64,000 bases of DNA from Caulochytrium protostelioides (lineage: Eukaryota > Chytridiomycota > Caulochytriomycetes > Caulochytriales > Caulochytriaceae), in the NCBI GenBank assembly GCA_003615045.1, contig ML014171.1, positions 36,733-100,732 of the forward strand. Direction: 5' to 3'. Numbering within the stretch: position 1 is the stretch's first letter; each line of letters begins with the position of its first letter. Positions 50,474 through 60,240 of the stretch are shown piece after piece. A program made the translations under genes and the position numbers. A model generated the notes under the pieces. That model made no database searches, was not told where the DNA came from, and was given only the letters and a program-made list of their open reading frames with translations.

Positions 50474-51284
50474 TGACCCTGCGCCGCGGGAGGGGCAAGA
50501 TCACCCGTCCGGCCGATCGCGGTCGGCCAGAAACTCCGACACGGGCCAGCGGCGCGCCGGCACGCGTCGTTGTGAGGCGCCAAGCGCCGCCCGCAAGCGC
50601 GACGGATCGTCTCCGTCCCTGTTGAGCGGATACACAATGAGTCATTCTGGGGCGCCCGGGGATTCCATCTTCGACGATGGAAACGCATCCCCCACGTGCC
50701 GATGGCGCAGCCATGGCCCCCGCGACCCCGCGCGATGGGGCCCGCCCGCGTCTAGGTAAACGAGTATCTCATGTAGATGCCCAACCATGGAGATACCCTT
50801 CCTTACCTCACGCTGCACACCATGCCCTCCCGTGGGCTCCCACCGAGGCCCTACGCATCCTGGCTCGGTGACGGATGAGCTGGCGGATCTCGGGCAATAG
50901 CGGCGCTTGCTCGTTGCGCACAGCGCTATCGGTCTGGTGGGTCAGGCCGACACAGCGTCGGATGTTCAACGCGGCACTGCGGTCGCAATTCACCAGCTTG
51001 CTGTGGGTGGCTTCATACCCCGCCAACCCTCAAACCACGCTCCCCTGGCGCCGGCGTTGCCCGGGTTTCAGGATCGCATAGGTCTGGGCGTACACCCAGA
51101 GTTTGCCGACCGGGGTGGCCGGCGTCGGCGGCAGTCACCCCGGTCGGCCGGACCCAAGCGGGCGCTTCCCCGACCGCGCCGACGGCGCACCATAGAAGGC
51201 AGAAGACACCATAAAGGAGGCAGTGAGTGCCGGCATGGTCGAATGTCCGCCAGCTCAAGCTAACCGGCGCCGGCGGCATGCTCA
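50056..51284. other. Intergenic region, Sel1-gene promoter and phosphoesterase 3' end
   Basis: About 1.2 kb without a recognised gene. A CCG tract at about 50430-50475 and an inverted CCAAT at 50210-50214 are present. The stretch 50600-51280 is less GC-rich and holds no domain-bearing frame. Confidence 0.5.
50210..50214 (-). promoter_or_regulatory. CCAAT box upstream of Sel1 gene
   Basis: CCAAT on the minus strand (context GGCAGCCAATC) lies about 155 bp before the Sel1-repeat gene ATG, a typical distance for a HAP/NF-Y site. Motif-only evidence. Confidence 0.35.
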
Positions 51285-52691
51285 TCAAGCATACATATAG
51301 AAATCAACGAGCACGATACTCAGATAGAAACCGAGGGCAGGGAGGGCGATCTGGCTCATCCGGGCCCCCCACCACCGCGCCATCCACCGGGCACGATCCC
51401 GCCACGAGGCGGGCCGGTGTCCCGCCGACTCGTTCGGAAATGGCAGGCCCCCAAAGTCGTCCGCGGGCGCGGCATTCGGGCCGTGACCGACGCGGTGGTA
51501 GGGCGGCGACGCTGCCGCGTCATGCGGGTCGCGGGCCGACGCGCCGCGCCGTCGCGCCGCTCCCGCGCGCCGCCCCAGCTGATACAGGGTGGCCACAAGG
51601 GTGACGCCGAGCATGGCCGCATACAGCGTGTAGATGCGCATCTGGGGCGCGAGCCAGCAGACGTCCAGCGTCGACGTGCCGTCCGGGTGCAGGTGCAGCA
51701 TGCCATACGCGGGGCGCGGGTTGCCCTGCAGGAAGCTGAACGTGGGGATGGTCCATTCGGGGTGGTGGGTGCCGGTGGCGTCGAGCACGTGGTCCACGTG
51801 GCAGACGTCGTGGTCGTCGCCCGAGAGCGTGAGCTGCGGCCGCACGGCGCCGAGCAGCCACGCGGTAAGCTGCGGCTGGATGAGGTTCTGATACTGCACG
51901 CCACGGATGTTCTGGATGGGCCGCGTCCGCCGGTCCGGCCCGCAGTCGGCGTCGCCGGGGCGGTACAGCGGCACGTGGCTGATGAGCACCGCAGGCTTCG
52001 AGGACGGCGGGAGCGATGCGACAAAGCGGTAGGCGGCCTGGTAGTACGGCGACGCGGGCTCGGCATTGAGCCCGATCGTGTCGACCACGACAATGCGGTG
52101 GTGCGGGTACTCGTGGACGGCGTTCGGGGGCCCGAAGACGGTGGCGAAGCGATCGTAGGCCTCCGGCACGATGGTGGTGCCGAAGCCGATGTCGTGGTTG
52201 CCCGCGCACCAGACCGGGCGCATCTGGGCGGGCAGCACAAAGATGCGGCGGAAGCGCGCAAGCTCAGCGCCGAACGTGCCGTCCTGCGCGGTCCACTCGC
52301 GGCCGCCGTCGAAGAGGTCGCCGAGAAACACGACCGAGCGGTAGTCGTGGTGGTGACGCATATAGCGCCAGTTGCGCTTCATGTAGAGGTCGCTGTAGAA
52401 CTGGATCGCGGCGAGGGTGGCGGAGCCGCGGCCCGCGTACAGGTACGAGAAGGCGTCGGTCAGCTGCGGATCCGCAATGACGGGCACCGTCGTGGTGCCG
52501 TCCTGCGGCGAGCGGCAGCCGCGGATCAGCGCATATGGATACAAGATCTCACCCCACAGCAACAGGATCAGCCAGACGAGGCGCAGACGGTCTCGCAGGA
52601 GCCACGCGGCGATGCCGCGGGCGGCCGGCGTCACGGACCTCGCGACACGGCGGGCCATCGACTTGACCGCGGCGGCGGCGTCGGCCGCCAT
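51285..52691 (-). CDS. Cdc1/Ted1/PGAP5-family metallophosphoesterase
   Basis: The 468-residue membrane protein has an N-terminal transmembrane segment (about 37-60, LRLVWLILLLWGEILYPYAL), a luminal calcineurin-like phosphoesterase domain, and C-terminal hydrophobic segments (about 350-372 and the last 22 residues). Metal-binding motifs are in order: IADPQLTDAF near 74, FLGDLFDGGRE near 126, WCAGNHDIGFG near 163, LISHVPLYRP near 233 and LSGDDHDVCHVDH near 291. The DDHD form of the last motif is typical of the Cdc1 family. In yeast Cdc1 and Ted1, and PGAP5 (MPPE1) in animals, remove ethanolamine phosphate from GPI anchors in the ER or Golgi. I cannot tell Cdc1 from Ted1 orthology. The ATG at 52691 has G at -3 and +4; a GTG extension upstream was rejected. 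Confidence 0.9.
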   Translation of the reverse strand: MAADAAAAVKSMARRVARSVTPAARGIAAWLLRDRLRLVWLILLLWGEILYPYALIRGCRSPQDGTTTVPVIADPQLTDAFSYLYAGRGSATLAAIQFYSDLYMKRNWRYMRHHHDYRSVVFLGDLFDGGREWTAQDGTFGAELARFRRIFVLPAQMRPVWCAGNHDIGFGTTIVPEAYDRFATVFGPPNAVHEYPHHRIVVVDTIGLNAEPASPYYQAAYRFVASLPPSSKPAVLISHVPLYRPGDADCGPDRRTRPIQNIRGVQYQNLIQPQLTAWLLGAVRPQLTLSGDDHDVCHVDHVLDATGTHHPEWTIPTFSFLQGNPRPAYGMLHLHPDGTSTLDVCWLAPQMRIYTLYAAMLGVTLVATLYQLGRRAGAARRRGASARDPHDAAASPPYHRVGHGPNAAPADDFGGLPFPNESAGHRPASWRDRARWMARWWGARMSQIALPALGFYLSIVLVDFYMYA

Positions 52692-53295
52692 GGCAACGTC
52701 GCACGGATCACGTGGCCGCAGGGCCACGTGGCGGACGGCCGGGAGTACGTGCCGGGTTCAGGGATCGTCGGCGAGCGTGCGGAAACAACGCAAAGCAGAC
52801 GCGGTGGGCGTCTCAGACCATGGCGAGGGTCCGACCTCCTGCAAGGATCGGCGGCTCGGCTCGGCTCAGCTGGGCTCGGCTCGGCTCGGCTCGTCGGTTA
52901 GCACCTCGGCAAGGAAGCGTCGCAGAACGCAGAGAGCAGGAAGAGCAAGCGTATGACGACGCGATCATCCAGGACCGAACCGCTTCTCTCGCTGGATGCC
53001 GGCTGCTGAGCAGGGGGTGCGGTATAACACCCTGACGGATCAGCACGGGCGTAGGGGCTGCCTGCTGGCCCGCTCGCCCGCCGCGCCTCATCCGCCGTGA
53101 ACCCCGACGCCCCCTTCTTCTCTCCCGGACGCGGCGCCGCCACCGCCACCGCTACAACTTGCCGCCTGCTGCGGCTGTCATCCCCCGGAGGAAGAGAATT
53201 TCAGTGAGAAGGAAGCGACACCCCCGGGAGGGATCGATGCCGACGCATCGCCCTCCTGAGCGCGTCGACTTGCGAAAGAGCGAGGGACGTTCAAG
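52692..53295. other. Intergenic region, phosphoesterase promoter and ZIP 3' end
   Basis: The 604 bp contain a GGCTC pentamer array (52853-52892) in the phosphoesterase promoter. No other feature is recognised. Confidence 0.5.
52853..52892. repeat. GGCTC pentamer array
   Basis: Seven GGCTC units with one diverged unit (AGCTG) lie 160-200 bp upstream of the Cdc1-like gene start. On the coding strand the unit reads GAGCC. Confidence 0.85.
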
Positions 53296-54414
53296 TTACA
53301 GTTCATCAAAGTCCAGGTCATACTCATGGCTCAGGCTGTGGCCATGGCTGTGGCCGTGGCCGTGGCCGTGGCTATGGCTATGGCTATGGCCATGGCCGTG
53401 ATGGTGGCCGTCAAAGAGCAGGCCGACGCCCTCCAGCGACACAAACGCGACGAGCATGCCCGTGAAGGCGGCCAGCGTGGCGGCCGTCTTACCGGCATAC
53501 TTTTGGGCCGCCGGCTGGAGCTCGTGGATGCTGATGGCGGCCATGATGCCGCCGACGCACGCGAGGCAGCGGCTGAGGTGTTGCGGCGTGATCCACGGCG
53601 CGAGCGCGAGGCTGCCGATCACCACGCCCGCGGGCTCGGCTAAGCCACTGAGCAGCGTCAGGAACAGCGCCCACGTGGCGCTGCCGGTCGCGACGTACGT
53701 CGGGATGGCAACGACCATGCCCTCGGGGATGTTGTGCAGCAAGATCGCGACGCTGAACTGGACGCCCTGCTTGAGCGAGGAGAGGCCCGCGAGGTAAACG
53801 CCGAGGCCCTCCGGGGCGTTGTGCAAGGTCAGCGCGAGAAACGTCACCATGGACGTGCGCATGAGCTCCGCATGCTCGGCGGCCTTGGCCACCGCTGATG
53901 GGTGGTTCGTACGGGACTGCGAGGACGCTTTTAACGAAGACGTCGCCGCCGCCGAAGACGACGATGCCGCCTCGTCTGTGGTGCCCGTCGCGCTTTCAAC
54001 GCGCGGAATCAGCAGCAGATCAAGCACGAGGAAGAGCAGCACGCCGAGGAAAAAGAAGAGCATCGTTTGGATCTTGCCAATGTCTGTCTCGGCTTCGGGC
54101 AGCAGATCCGTGAAGGTCATGTAGAGCATGACGCCGCCCGAGAAGGCCTCCATCCAGCCCATCATGCGCTTCGTCCGCGGGTCGGCGATGTTGGCGCCGA
54201 AGAGCTTGGCGGGAATGAGGACGAGCAGGCCGCCGAGCAGGGTGCCCGTGGACGCGATGGCCGACAGCGTGAACGCGGCCACGTGGGGCTCGCCGAGCGC
54301 CGTGGCCCATGCGACCGGGATGTAGGGCGCGAGGTACTGTTGGAGAACGTTGGCGCCGGCCTCGACGGCCGCCGCGCCGGGCGCCGTGCACATGTCGATG
54401 CCGCACTGCGCCAT
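53296..54414 (-). CDS. ZIP-family metal ion transporter with His-rich tail
   Basis: The 372-residue protein has eight hydrophobic segments in the ZIP pattern. The metal-site helices are TM4 with LTLHNAPEGLGVYLAG (near residue 195) and TM5 with LLHNIPEGMVVAIP (near 223), both with the HNxPEG signature of the ZupT/GufA and Zrt3-like branch. A cytoplasmic loop separates TM3 from TM4 (about 118-180). ZIP proteins move zinc, iron or manganese toward the cytosol. In this family both ends face away from the cytosol. The C-terminal tail (from about 341) is a run of His-Gly and His-Ser dipeptides, likely metal-binding, and the last residues are YDLDFDEL. A longer TTG-initiated frame was rejected; the ATG at 54414 has A at -3 and G at +4. 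Substrate and organelle cannot be read from sequence. It is divergent from the EF-G2 gene. Confidence 0.92.
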   Translation of the reverse strand: MAQCGIDMCTAPGAAAVEAGANVLQQYLAPYIPVAWATALGEPHVAAFTLSAIASTGTLLGGLLVLIPAKLFGANIADPRTKRMMGWMEAFSGGVMLYMTFTDLLPEAETDIGKIQTMLFFFLGVLLFLVLDLLLIPRVESATGTTDEAASSSSAAATSSLKASSQSRTNHPSAVAKAAEHAELMRTSMVTFLALTLHNAPEGLGVYLAGLSSLKQGVQFSVAILLHNIPEGMVVAIPTYVATGSATWALFLTLLSGLAEPAGVVIGSLALAPWITPQHLSRCLACVGGIMAAISIHELQPAAQKYAGKTAATLAAFTGMLVAFVSLEGVGLLFDGHHHGHGHSHSHSHGHGHGHSHGHSLSHEYDLDFDEL

Positions 54415-55275
54415 CCTGGCTGAAGCAAGCGCGGCCTCCCGAGACGGTGGTATCACCCGTAACGCCGAGACCAGCGCAGGAAGACTCCGGAGACGGGCGG
54501 AGCTCTGGGTGACTGTCGGAGCGAGGCGGGCCAATGATCACACCGGGTACGTGGTCGGCTCGCTCGCCGACACTCGTCATCGGATCGTCTTGGACGTGTC
54601 AGTCCATGAATCCCTTCATACGTCTGCGTGGGTAGGATCATAACCACGCGACGGCTCGCAGGCAGCTACGACCCTGGGGCACGGTATGGTTTCGATCATG
54701 ACCCTCGGTACTCTCTCGCCCTCGCTCTCTCTCGACCTCTCTCGACCTCTCTCACCGGACGATCCCCTCGCGGCGCGAGGGGCCTTACGCCGTCGCGCGT
54801 GGCACGCGTGCCCGGCGAGGCCATCGGAGGACCGAGGCGCGCGCGGCTGCGCCACAGCGCGCATCCACGTGGCGCAGCCGCACACGGAGGTCCGACGGAG
54901 CGACGAACGACCGGCACCACGCGCCGGCAGACTCCGACGTCGCCTCGTCTCGACGGCCCTGTCGCCCCTCGTGCTGCGGCCGCAGAAGGGCATACCTCCC
55001 TCGCGCACGTGGTGTCCTCACGCGGGATCGATCTCGCCATCGCTATCAGAAGTGCTCGCTCGATCGGGTCTCTTCGACGGGAGACGCGCGTCAGAGAGGC
55101 TGGCGGACGGATGATGGCGCCGTGACGCTGCGCGTCGATGCCGCCGCCGCACGGCCCTCCACGAGCCTCATAGCAACGCCACCGAGCTACGCGGCCGCAG
55201 GGTCTCTGCCTCGTGCCTCTCCTTGACGGCCCTCGCCCACGCAGTATCGCACCGCGGCATCGTTCCTGCCTGGGG
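54415..55275. other. Divergent promoter region, ZIP transporter and EF-G2
   Basis: The 861 bp hold a CT-rich tract (54711-54754) and a CCAAT at 54531-54535. Nothing coding is recognised. Frames here are open but Arg/Ser-rich. Confidence 0.5.
54711..54754. promoter_or_regulatory. CT/GA-rich tract in divergent promoter
   Basis: The tract is built of CTCTCTCG and GACCTCTCTC words. Polypyrimidine stretches are common in fungal promoters, so this may serve either gene. Evidence is composition only. Confidence 0.35.
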
Positions 55276-57813
55276 ATGCTCGCTGTCGCGGCCGGGCGCC
55301 TTGCGCCGCGGATGCTGCGGCCACGGCTCGCCTCGCGAGGATGGCCGACCGCCGCCGAGCGCGCCGGTGCATCGCGGCGGCTGAGCCCGCGCTCCTGCTT
55401 CCCGGCCGTTCCGTCCGGCGGCCGCGCCTACGCATCGTCGTCACCGCCGCCCGCGCCGTCGGCGCTCTCCCGCGGCGTCCCGATCACGGCGATCCGCAAT
55501 GTCGGCATCATCGCGCACATCGACGCCGGCAAGACGACGACGACTGAGCGCATGCTCTACTACGTGGGCCACACCCGCGCCATCGGGAACGTTGACAGCG
55601 GCACGACCGTCACGGACTACCTCGACGCCGAGCGCGCGCGCGGCATCACGATTGTCGCCGCGAGCATCCCGATGGCGTGGCGCGGCCACCGCATCAACCT
55701 CATCGACACGCCCGGCCACGTCGACTTCACGGCCGAGGTCGAGCGTGCGATCCGCGTGCTCGACGGCGCCGTCGTCGTCGTCGAGGCTGTCGCCGGCGTC
55801 GAGGCCCAGACTCTTACCGTCTGGGACCAGGCCAACCGCTTCGGCGTGCCGCGCCTCGTCTTTGTCAACAAGATGGACCGCGACGGCGCCAGTCTGCCCC
55901 GCGCCCTCGCCTCCATGCAGCAGCGCCTCCGCGGATGGGGCGTCCCGCTCCTGCTCCAGCATCCCATCCACGCGCCTCTGCACCCTCCGGCCGCTGCGGA
56001 GGCGTCGGCCGCGGCCGCCGCATCGGCCTCTGCGCCCGCCCTGTGCGGCGTCGTCGATCTGGTCCGCTTCGAAGCCGCCATCTGGGACCCCGCCGAGGAA
56101 GCCGCGAGCGACCGCGGCCGGCTGTATACGCAGCGCACCGTCACGCCGCAGGATCCGTGGTACGCCGCGGCGCGCGCGGCGCGCGCCCAGCTCGTCGAGC
56201 AGCTCGCGGAGCACGACGACGCCGTCGTCGAGGCCTTCCTCGACGCCGACGCCGACGCCCTCGCCATCCCCGCCCAGACCCTCCGCGACGCCATCAAGCG
56301 CCAGACCCTCGCCCAGGCCGTCTTTCCCGTGCTCTGCGGCGCCTCCTACCGCAACGTCGGCGTCCAGCCGGTTCTGGACGCCATCCTGGACTACCTGCCG
56401 TCGCCGGCCGACCGGCCCCCGATCCAAGCCACCCTGACCCCGGAGCCCCTGTCCGCGCGCAAGCTCAAGAAGCAGAAGCAGAAGCAGAAGCAGAAGCAGA
56501 AGCAGAAGTGGGCGGCGGCCGCCGCTGCCGACGAGGCGGCGAGTAACCCTCCCGGCCAAGCGTCGGTCGTCACGGTCAACCACGGCGACCCGCAGTTTGT
56601 CGGGCTGGCTTTCAAGGTTCAGCACGACGCGGAGCACGGCCCGATCGTCTATGTGCGCTGCTACGCGGGCCAGCTCGCGTCGGGCGCCGTGTTTTACAAC
56701 GCGTCGCTGCGCCAGAAGGAGCGGGCCATGAAGCTGCTCGAGCCGTATGCGGACCAGTTCGATGTGCTGCCCGTGCTCAGCGCCGGCAATATCTGCGCCA
56801 TCACGGGCACCAAGAACGTGCGCACGGGCGACACGCTGCTTGCGGCCCAGGACATGCGGTCGCTGCATCTCGAGTCGATCCATATGCCGCCGCCCGTCTT
56901 CCAGCAGTCCATCGTGCCGGTCTCGTCGCTCGATGAAAAGAAGCTCGACAACGCGCTCGAGGCGCTGATGCGTGAGGACCCGTCGATCCACGTGGTCCGC
57001 GACGCCGACACGGGGCAGACGCTGCTCAATGGGATGGGCGAGCTGCACCTCGAGGTCTCGACCGACCGGCTCCGCCAAGTCCACGGCGTCACGTGCGAGC
57101 TGGGTCCCGTCGAGATCAGCTACCGTGAGACCTTCACGGCGCCCGTCACCGAAAAGCTCTCCCTCAATCGCGACCTGTTCGGCAAAGTGATGCGTGCCGA
57201 TCTGACGATCACGATCACGCCGCGCCATCCGGCCTATGCGAACGCGGAGGATCTGGACGCGCACGACGACTCGGTGACCGACGAAGCGCCCAACGAGGTC
57301 ACCCTCGCCATCGACCGCGACCTCGTCGACGATGCGATGGGCAGCCAGGTGGGCTACGCGGGCGTCGAGCCCATCGCGCAGGCGCTACGCAGCGGCCTGC
57401 TGGGCGCCGTGACGCGCGGGCCCCTCGTGGGCGGCTGCCTCGTCCAGGTCCACGTGACCGTCGACGACCTGACGCTGTACGACGCCAAGAAGTCGGACCT
57501 CGGCACATGCCGCTCCATCGCGCACCGGTGCCTCAAAGCGGCGATGCGGCCGCCCGTGATGGCCGTGCTGCAGCCGTGGAGCCGGGTTCATGTGCACGTG
57601 GGCCCCGCGCACGTGGGCAAGCTCACGCGCCACCTCACGGGCGCGATGAAGGCCGAGATCCTCGAGGTCGTCGAGCCTGCGGCCGAGGGCGCCGGCCTCG
57701 CCACCATCATCGCCAAGGCGCCCGCCAAGGGGCTCATCGGCTTCAGCACCGTGCTCCGCAGCCTCACGACCGGCGTCGGGCACTTCCAGTATGAATTCAT
57801 TGGATACGCCTGA
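55276..57813 (+). CDS. MEF2: Mitochondrial elongation factor G2 (ribosome-releasing factor)
   Basis: The 845-residue translational GTPase is the EF-G2mt type (GFM2, yeast Mef2), which with the ribosome recycling factor splits mitochondrial ribosomes after termination. The G motifs are intact: GIIAHIDAGKTTTTE (about 77-91), RGITI, DTPGH (144-148) and NKMD (198-201). The phrase GVEAQTLTVWDQAN separates EF-G2 from EF-G1. Domains II to V follow, with the domain IV/V block MGELHLEVSTDRL and the end FSTVLRSLTTGVGHFQYEF. The first 60 residues are rich in Arg and Ser and almost free of acidic residues, as expected for a mitochondrial presequence. A Lys-Gln repeat and Ala-rich insert (about 395-425) sits between the G domain and domain II. 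The upstream frame begins with GTG, so the ATG at 55276 was chosen. Confidence 0.95.
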   Translation: MLAVAAGRLAPRMLRPRLASRGWPTAAERAGASRRLSPRSCFPAVPSGGRAYASSSPPPAPSALSRGVPITAIRNVGIIAHIDAGKTTTTERMLYYVGHTRAIGNVDSGTTVTDYLDAERARGITIVAASIPMAWRGHRINLIDTPGHVDFTAEVERAIRVLDGAVVVVEAVAGVEAQTLTVWDQANRFGVPRLVFVNKMDRDGASLPRALASMQQRLRGWGVPLLLQHPIHAPLHPPAAAEASAAAAASASAPALCGVVDLVRFEAAIWDPAEEAASDRGRLYTQRTVTPQDPWYAAARAARAQLVEQLAEHDDAVVEAFLDADADALAIPAQTLRDAIKRQTLAQAVFPVLCGASYRNVGVQPVLDAILDYLPSPADRPPIQATLTPEPLSARKLKKQKQKQKQKQKQKWAAAAAADEAASNPPGQASVVTVNHGDPQFVGLAFKVQHDAEHGPIVYVRCYAGQLASGAVFYNASLRQKERAMKLLEPYADQFDVLPVLSAGNICAITGTKNVRTGDTLLAAQDMRSLHLESIHMPPPVFQQSIVPVSSLDEKKLDNALEALMREDPSIHVVRDADTGQTLLNGMGELHLEVSTDRLRQVHGVTCELGPVEISYRETFTAPVTEKLSLNRDLFGKVMRADLTITITPRHPAYANAEDLDAHDDSVTDEAPNEVTLAIDRDLVDDAMGSQVGYAGVEPIAQALRSGLLGAVTRGPLVGGCLVQVHVTVDDLTLYDAKKSDLGTCRSIAHRCLKAAMRPPVMAVLQPWSRVHVHVGPAHVGKLTRHLTGAMKAEILEVVEPAAEGAGLATIIAKAPAKGLIGFSTVLRSLTTGVGHFQYEFIGYA
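56461..56508 (+). repeat. AAGCAG hexamer repeat encoding Lys-Gln
   Basis: About six AAGCAG units in the EF-G2 gene give alternating Lys and Gln in a linker, followed by Ala-rich residues. Confidence 0.9.
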
Positions 57814-57982
57814 TTGGCAGATCGCCGCGACCCGCGCGTGACGCGCGCTTCCTCGTGCCGTCTGCGACGACGACGTGCCGTCCCATGCGGCCATGGAACT
57901 CCGGCGGACGCAGGGTCCTTGACCGCGGGGCGCGGACGCTGAGACTCCGACCGCCACGTGGCGATCGCCGCGCCGATCGGAA

Positions 57983-57988
57983 AATAAA
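57983..57988 (+). terminator. Candidate AATAAA polyadenylation signal for EF-G2
   Basis: AATAAA lies 170 bp after the EF-G2 stop codon in an A-rich patch (GGAAAATAAAAGAG). Such a hexamer is rare by chance at this GC. Confidence 0.5.
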
Positions 57989-58293
57989 AGAGTCGCGATC
58001 GTCGGTCCCACGTTGGGTGTTTGGGAGCACCGCCTCCCCCGACGGTGGCGGTTGTGGCGCCTTCTCCGGCCTCGCGGCGCCTCCCCGGGGCCCTCGAGCC
58101 GGCAGCCCTCCGCGGCATCGACGCTCCTGTTGCGGGGAATCCTATTGGCATAACTGCATTTCTGCATCTCTCGATACTCGCCTCGTGGCATCGTTTCAAC
58201 TCGATCTCTTGACGCGCCTCCAGCGATCCCCCCGATGGACGGAAGGATAGGCGGGGCGATGTCCGGTGTTGTGCAGCACATCATCACGGCGAC

Positions 58294-58331
58294 CCCCGCG
58301 AGGGCAATAGGGACAATGGCCCCTCGCGGGG
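58294..58331. repeat. 11-bp perfect inverted repeat
   Basis: Arms CCCCGCGAGGG (58294-58304) and CCCTCGCGGGG (58321-58331) flank a 16-base spacer, about 480 bp after the EF-G2 gene. It could form a very stable hairpin in DNA or RNA. Confidence 0.7.
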
Positions 58332-58806
58332 CAAGCGCCGGTGGAGGGCGAAGGCGAGGCGATCGTTGGGGACCGCGGTGCTCTCCTCCGCCGATGAATG
58401 GGTCGTGATCCTTCGAGCATGGGCTTGAGTCCGCATGCTGAGTCGTCCTGTTGCGGAGCGACGTCTCGTCATCGCTTGGCATCGAGCAGGCCGGCGCTGC
58501 GCACGGCAGGCCGGCGCTCGGCCAGCAGGCGCCAAGGCCAGCAGGCCAGCGCCGGCCTCGTCTCGCCAAGATCCTCGTCGCCGTTCCTCCCGAGGCTTCT
58601 CAATGCTCCCCGGCAGAACTCGGGGCTTCGGGGCCTGTTCTAGCGACTACGACTTCCCGGCACCGGCGTCGGCGTCGGCGAAGGCACCGCATCGACCGCG
58701 TTGTTCTCTCGCCGTCGGCTCCGGGTCGGCCCGCTCGGCCCCCGGCGCTTCCCGCACGTTCGATGGTGTCGCTCCCTCATACCTGTGACACGCTCGCCGC
58801 GCAGGA

Positions 58807-58926
58807 GGCGTCACAGCGGCCGGCGTCACAGCGGCCGGCGTCGTGGCCGACGGCGTCATGGCCGACGGCGTCATGGCCGACGGCGTCATGGCCGACGGCG
58901 TCATGGCCGACGGCGTCACCGCCGAC
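58807..58926. repeat. 15-bp minisatellite, eight units
   Basis: Eight head-to-tail 15-base units fill the interval exactly. Two read GGCGTCACAGCGGCC, one GGCGTCGTGGCCGAC, four GGCGTCATGGCCGAC, and one GGCGTCACCGCCGAC. The middle four are identical, indicating recent expansion. The period of 15 keeps frames open on both strands. Confidence 0.9.
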
Positions 58927-60190
58927 CGCTGGCAGGAGCGGGGGCGCTTGACATGCCGGCCTTCGCCGCCGCCTTCGCGTCGTGCCGCATCTGGGGTGCG
59001 CCGCGTCTGGCGGGAACCGGTTCCGGAACGGACGACCGGCGGCCGTGGGAAACGCTGCCGAGCGCGCCGGATGGTGGAAGAGCGTGGAAGCATCGGCGAC
59101 GGCGCGGGTTCCCGTCGTCCAGCGCGCCCGCCGAGGGCTCGGCGGCATGCGAGCAATTCCTTTTGCCCGCGATGGGATCGCCCCGCCCTGCATCGCATGC
59201 TCCCCACTCCCCTGTCTCAAGGGTCGTGCTCGTGAAACACAGGAATGCGACGCAATGAATCCCGTCGTGAATGACATCGCGGACGCTCGTCGTTGCCTGG
59301 TCGTGCTCGCGCGACGGGTCGTGTTTAACCCTGCAGGTGGACCTTGCGTGATCCCCTTGAGCGGGACCACCGCGCCATCCATCAGCCGCCTTACCGCCCG
59401 AGGATCCGTGCCTGTCCGCGCTGATCGGTGCCTCTCGGTTCCGCGCTCCCGCTCATCCGACGCCGTCGCCCACGTGGCCCTGCCGTCATTACCTCCCCTC
59501 GAGGAGCGCCGTCGCCGCTCGAGCCAGCGCCACCCAGGACGCCTGCCGATCGCCGCCATTCAGGGCCGCGTTGGCCCGTGGACGACGCCCGACGGCACGG
59601 CCCTCGCCACTGACGCCATTTGCCAGCGCGCCATCCCGAAAGAAAGGCGCGTGCGCCCTCTCGCGACGGTGGGGCGCTGCGGGTGGTGGTGGACGTCTCG
59701 GGCGGCGCGGTCCCGGGAGCGGCTTCCGAGGGACGCGTCGGCTCCGCGCCGACCGCCGGCGCCGTCGAGACAGCCCCCCGAGCCGCCCTGCCGACGGCGA
59801 CGCGCCGGACGCCGGACGCCCGTCGGCCGAGCCGCCGCTTGCGGTCGTCGTGTCGTGCTCGCCGGCGGAGGCGTCGTCATCCTCGCCTCCGTGTGGCAGG
59901 TCGCGGGTTGCCGGTGCGAGGCGACGGCGTGCGGGCGCCGTGATCGCGCTCGCCTCACACGGCGCCGCGGCGTGCGCCCCGAGCGCGCTCGAGGCCGCCT
60001 TCGGGCTCCGCCGCGCCGTTGCGACGCCGCCTGCGAGGACGGCCTTGCGGGGGCTGCCGGCGCCCACGACCGGCGCCCACGCCACACTTCCCATTCGCGG
60101 CGCCGATCGCCGACTCCGAGGGGACGCCGTCCGCAGAACCTCCCCCGCGCGCCCGCGTGGACCGACGCCCGTGGACCGACGTCCGCAGCG

Positions 60191-60240
60191 GCCTCCAGCG
60201 GCCTCCAGCGGCCTCCAGCGGCCTCCAGCGGCCTCCAGCG
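60191..60240. repeat. 10-bp tandem repeat, five identical units
   Basis: GCCTCCAGCG repeats five times without a mismatch. The period of ten would shift a reading frame, which argues that the surrounding open frame is not coding. Confidence 0.9.
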
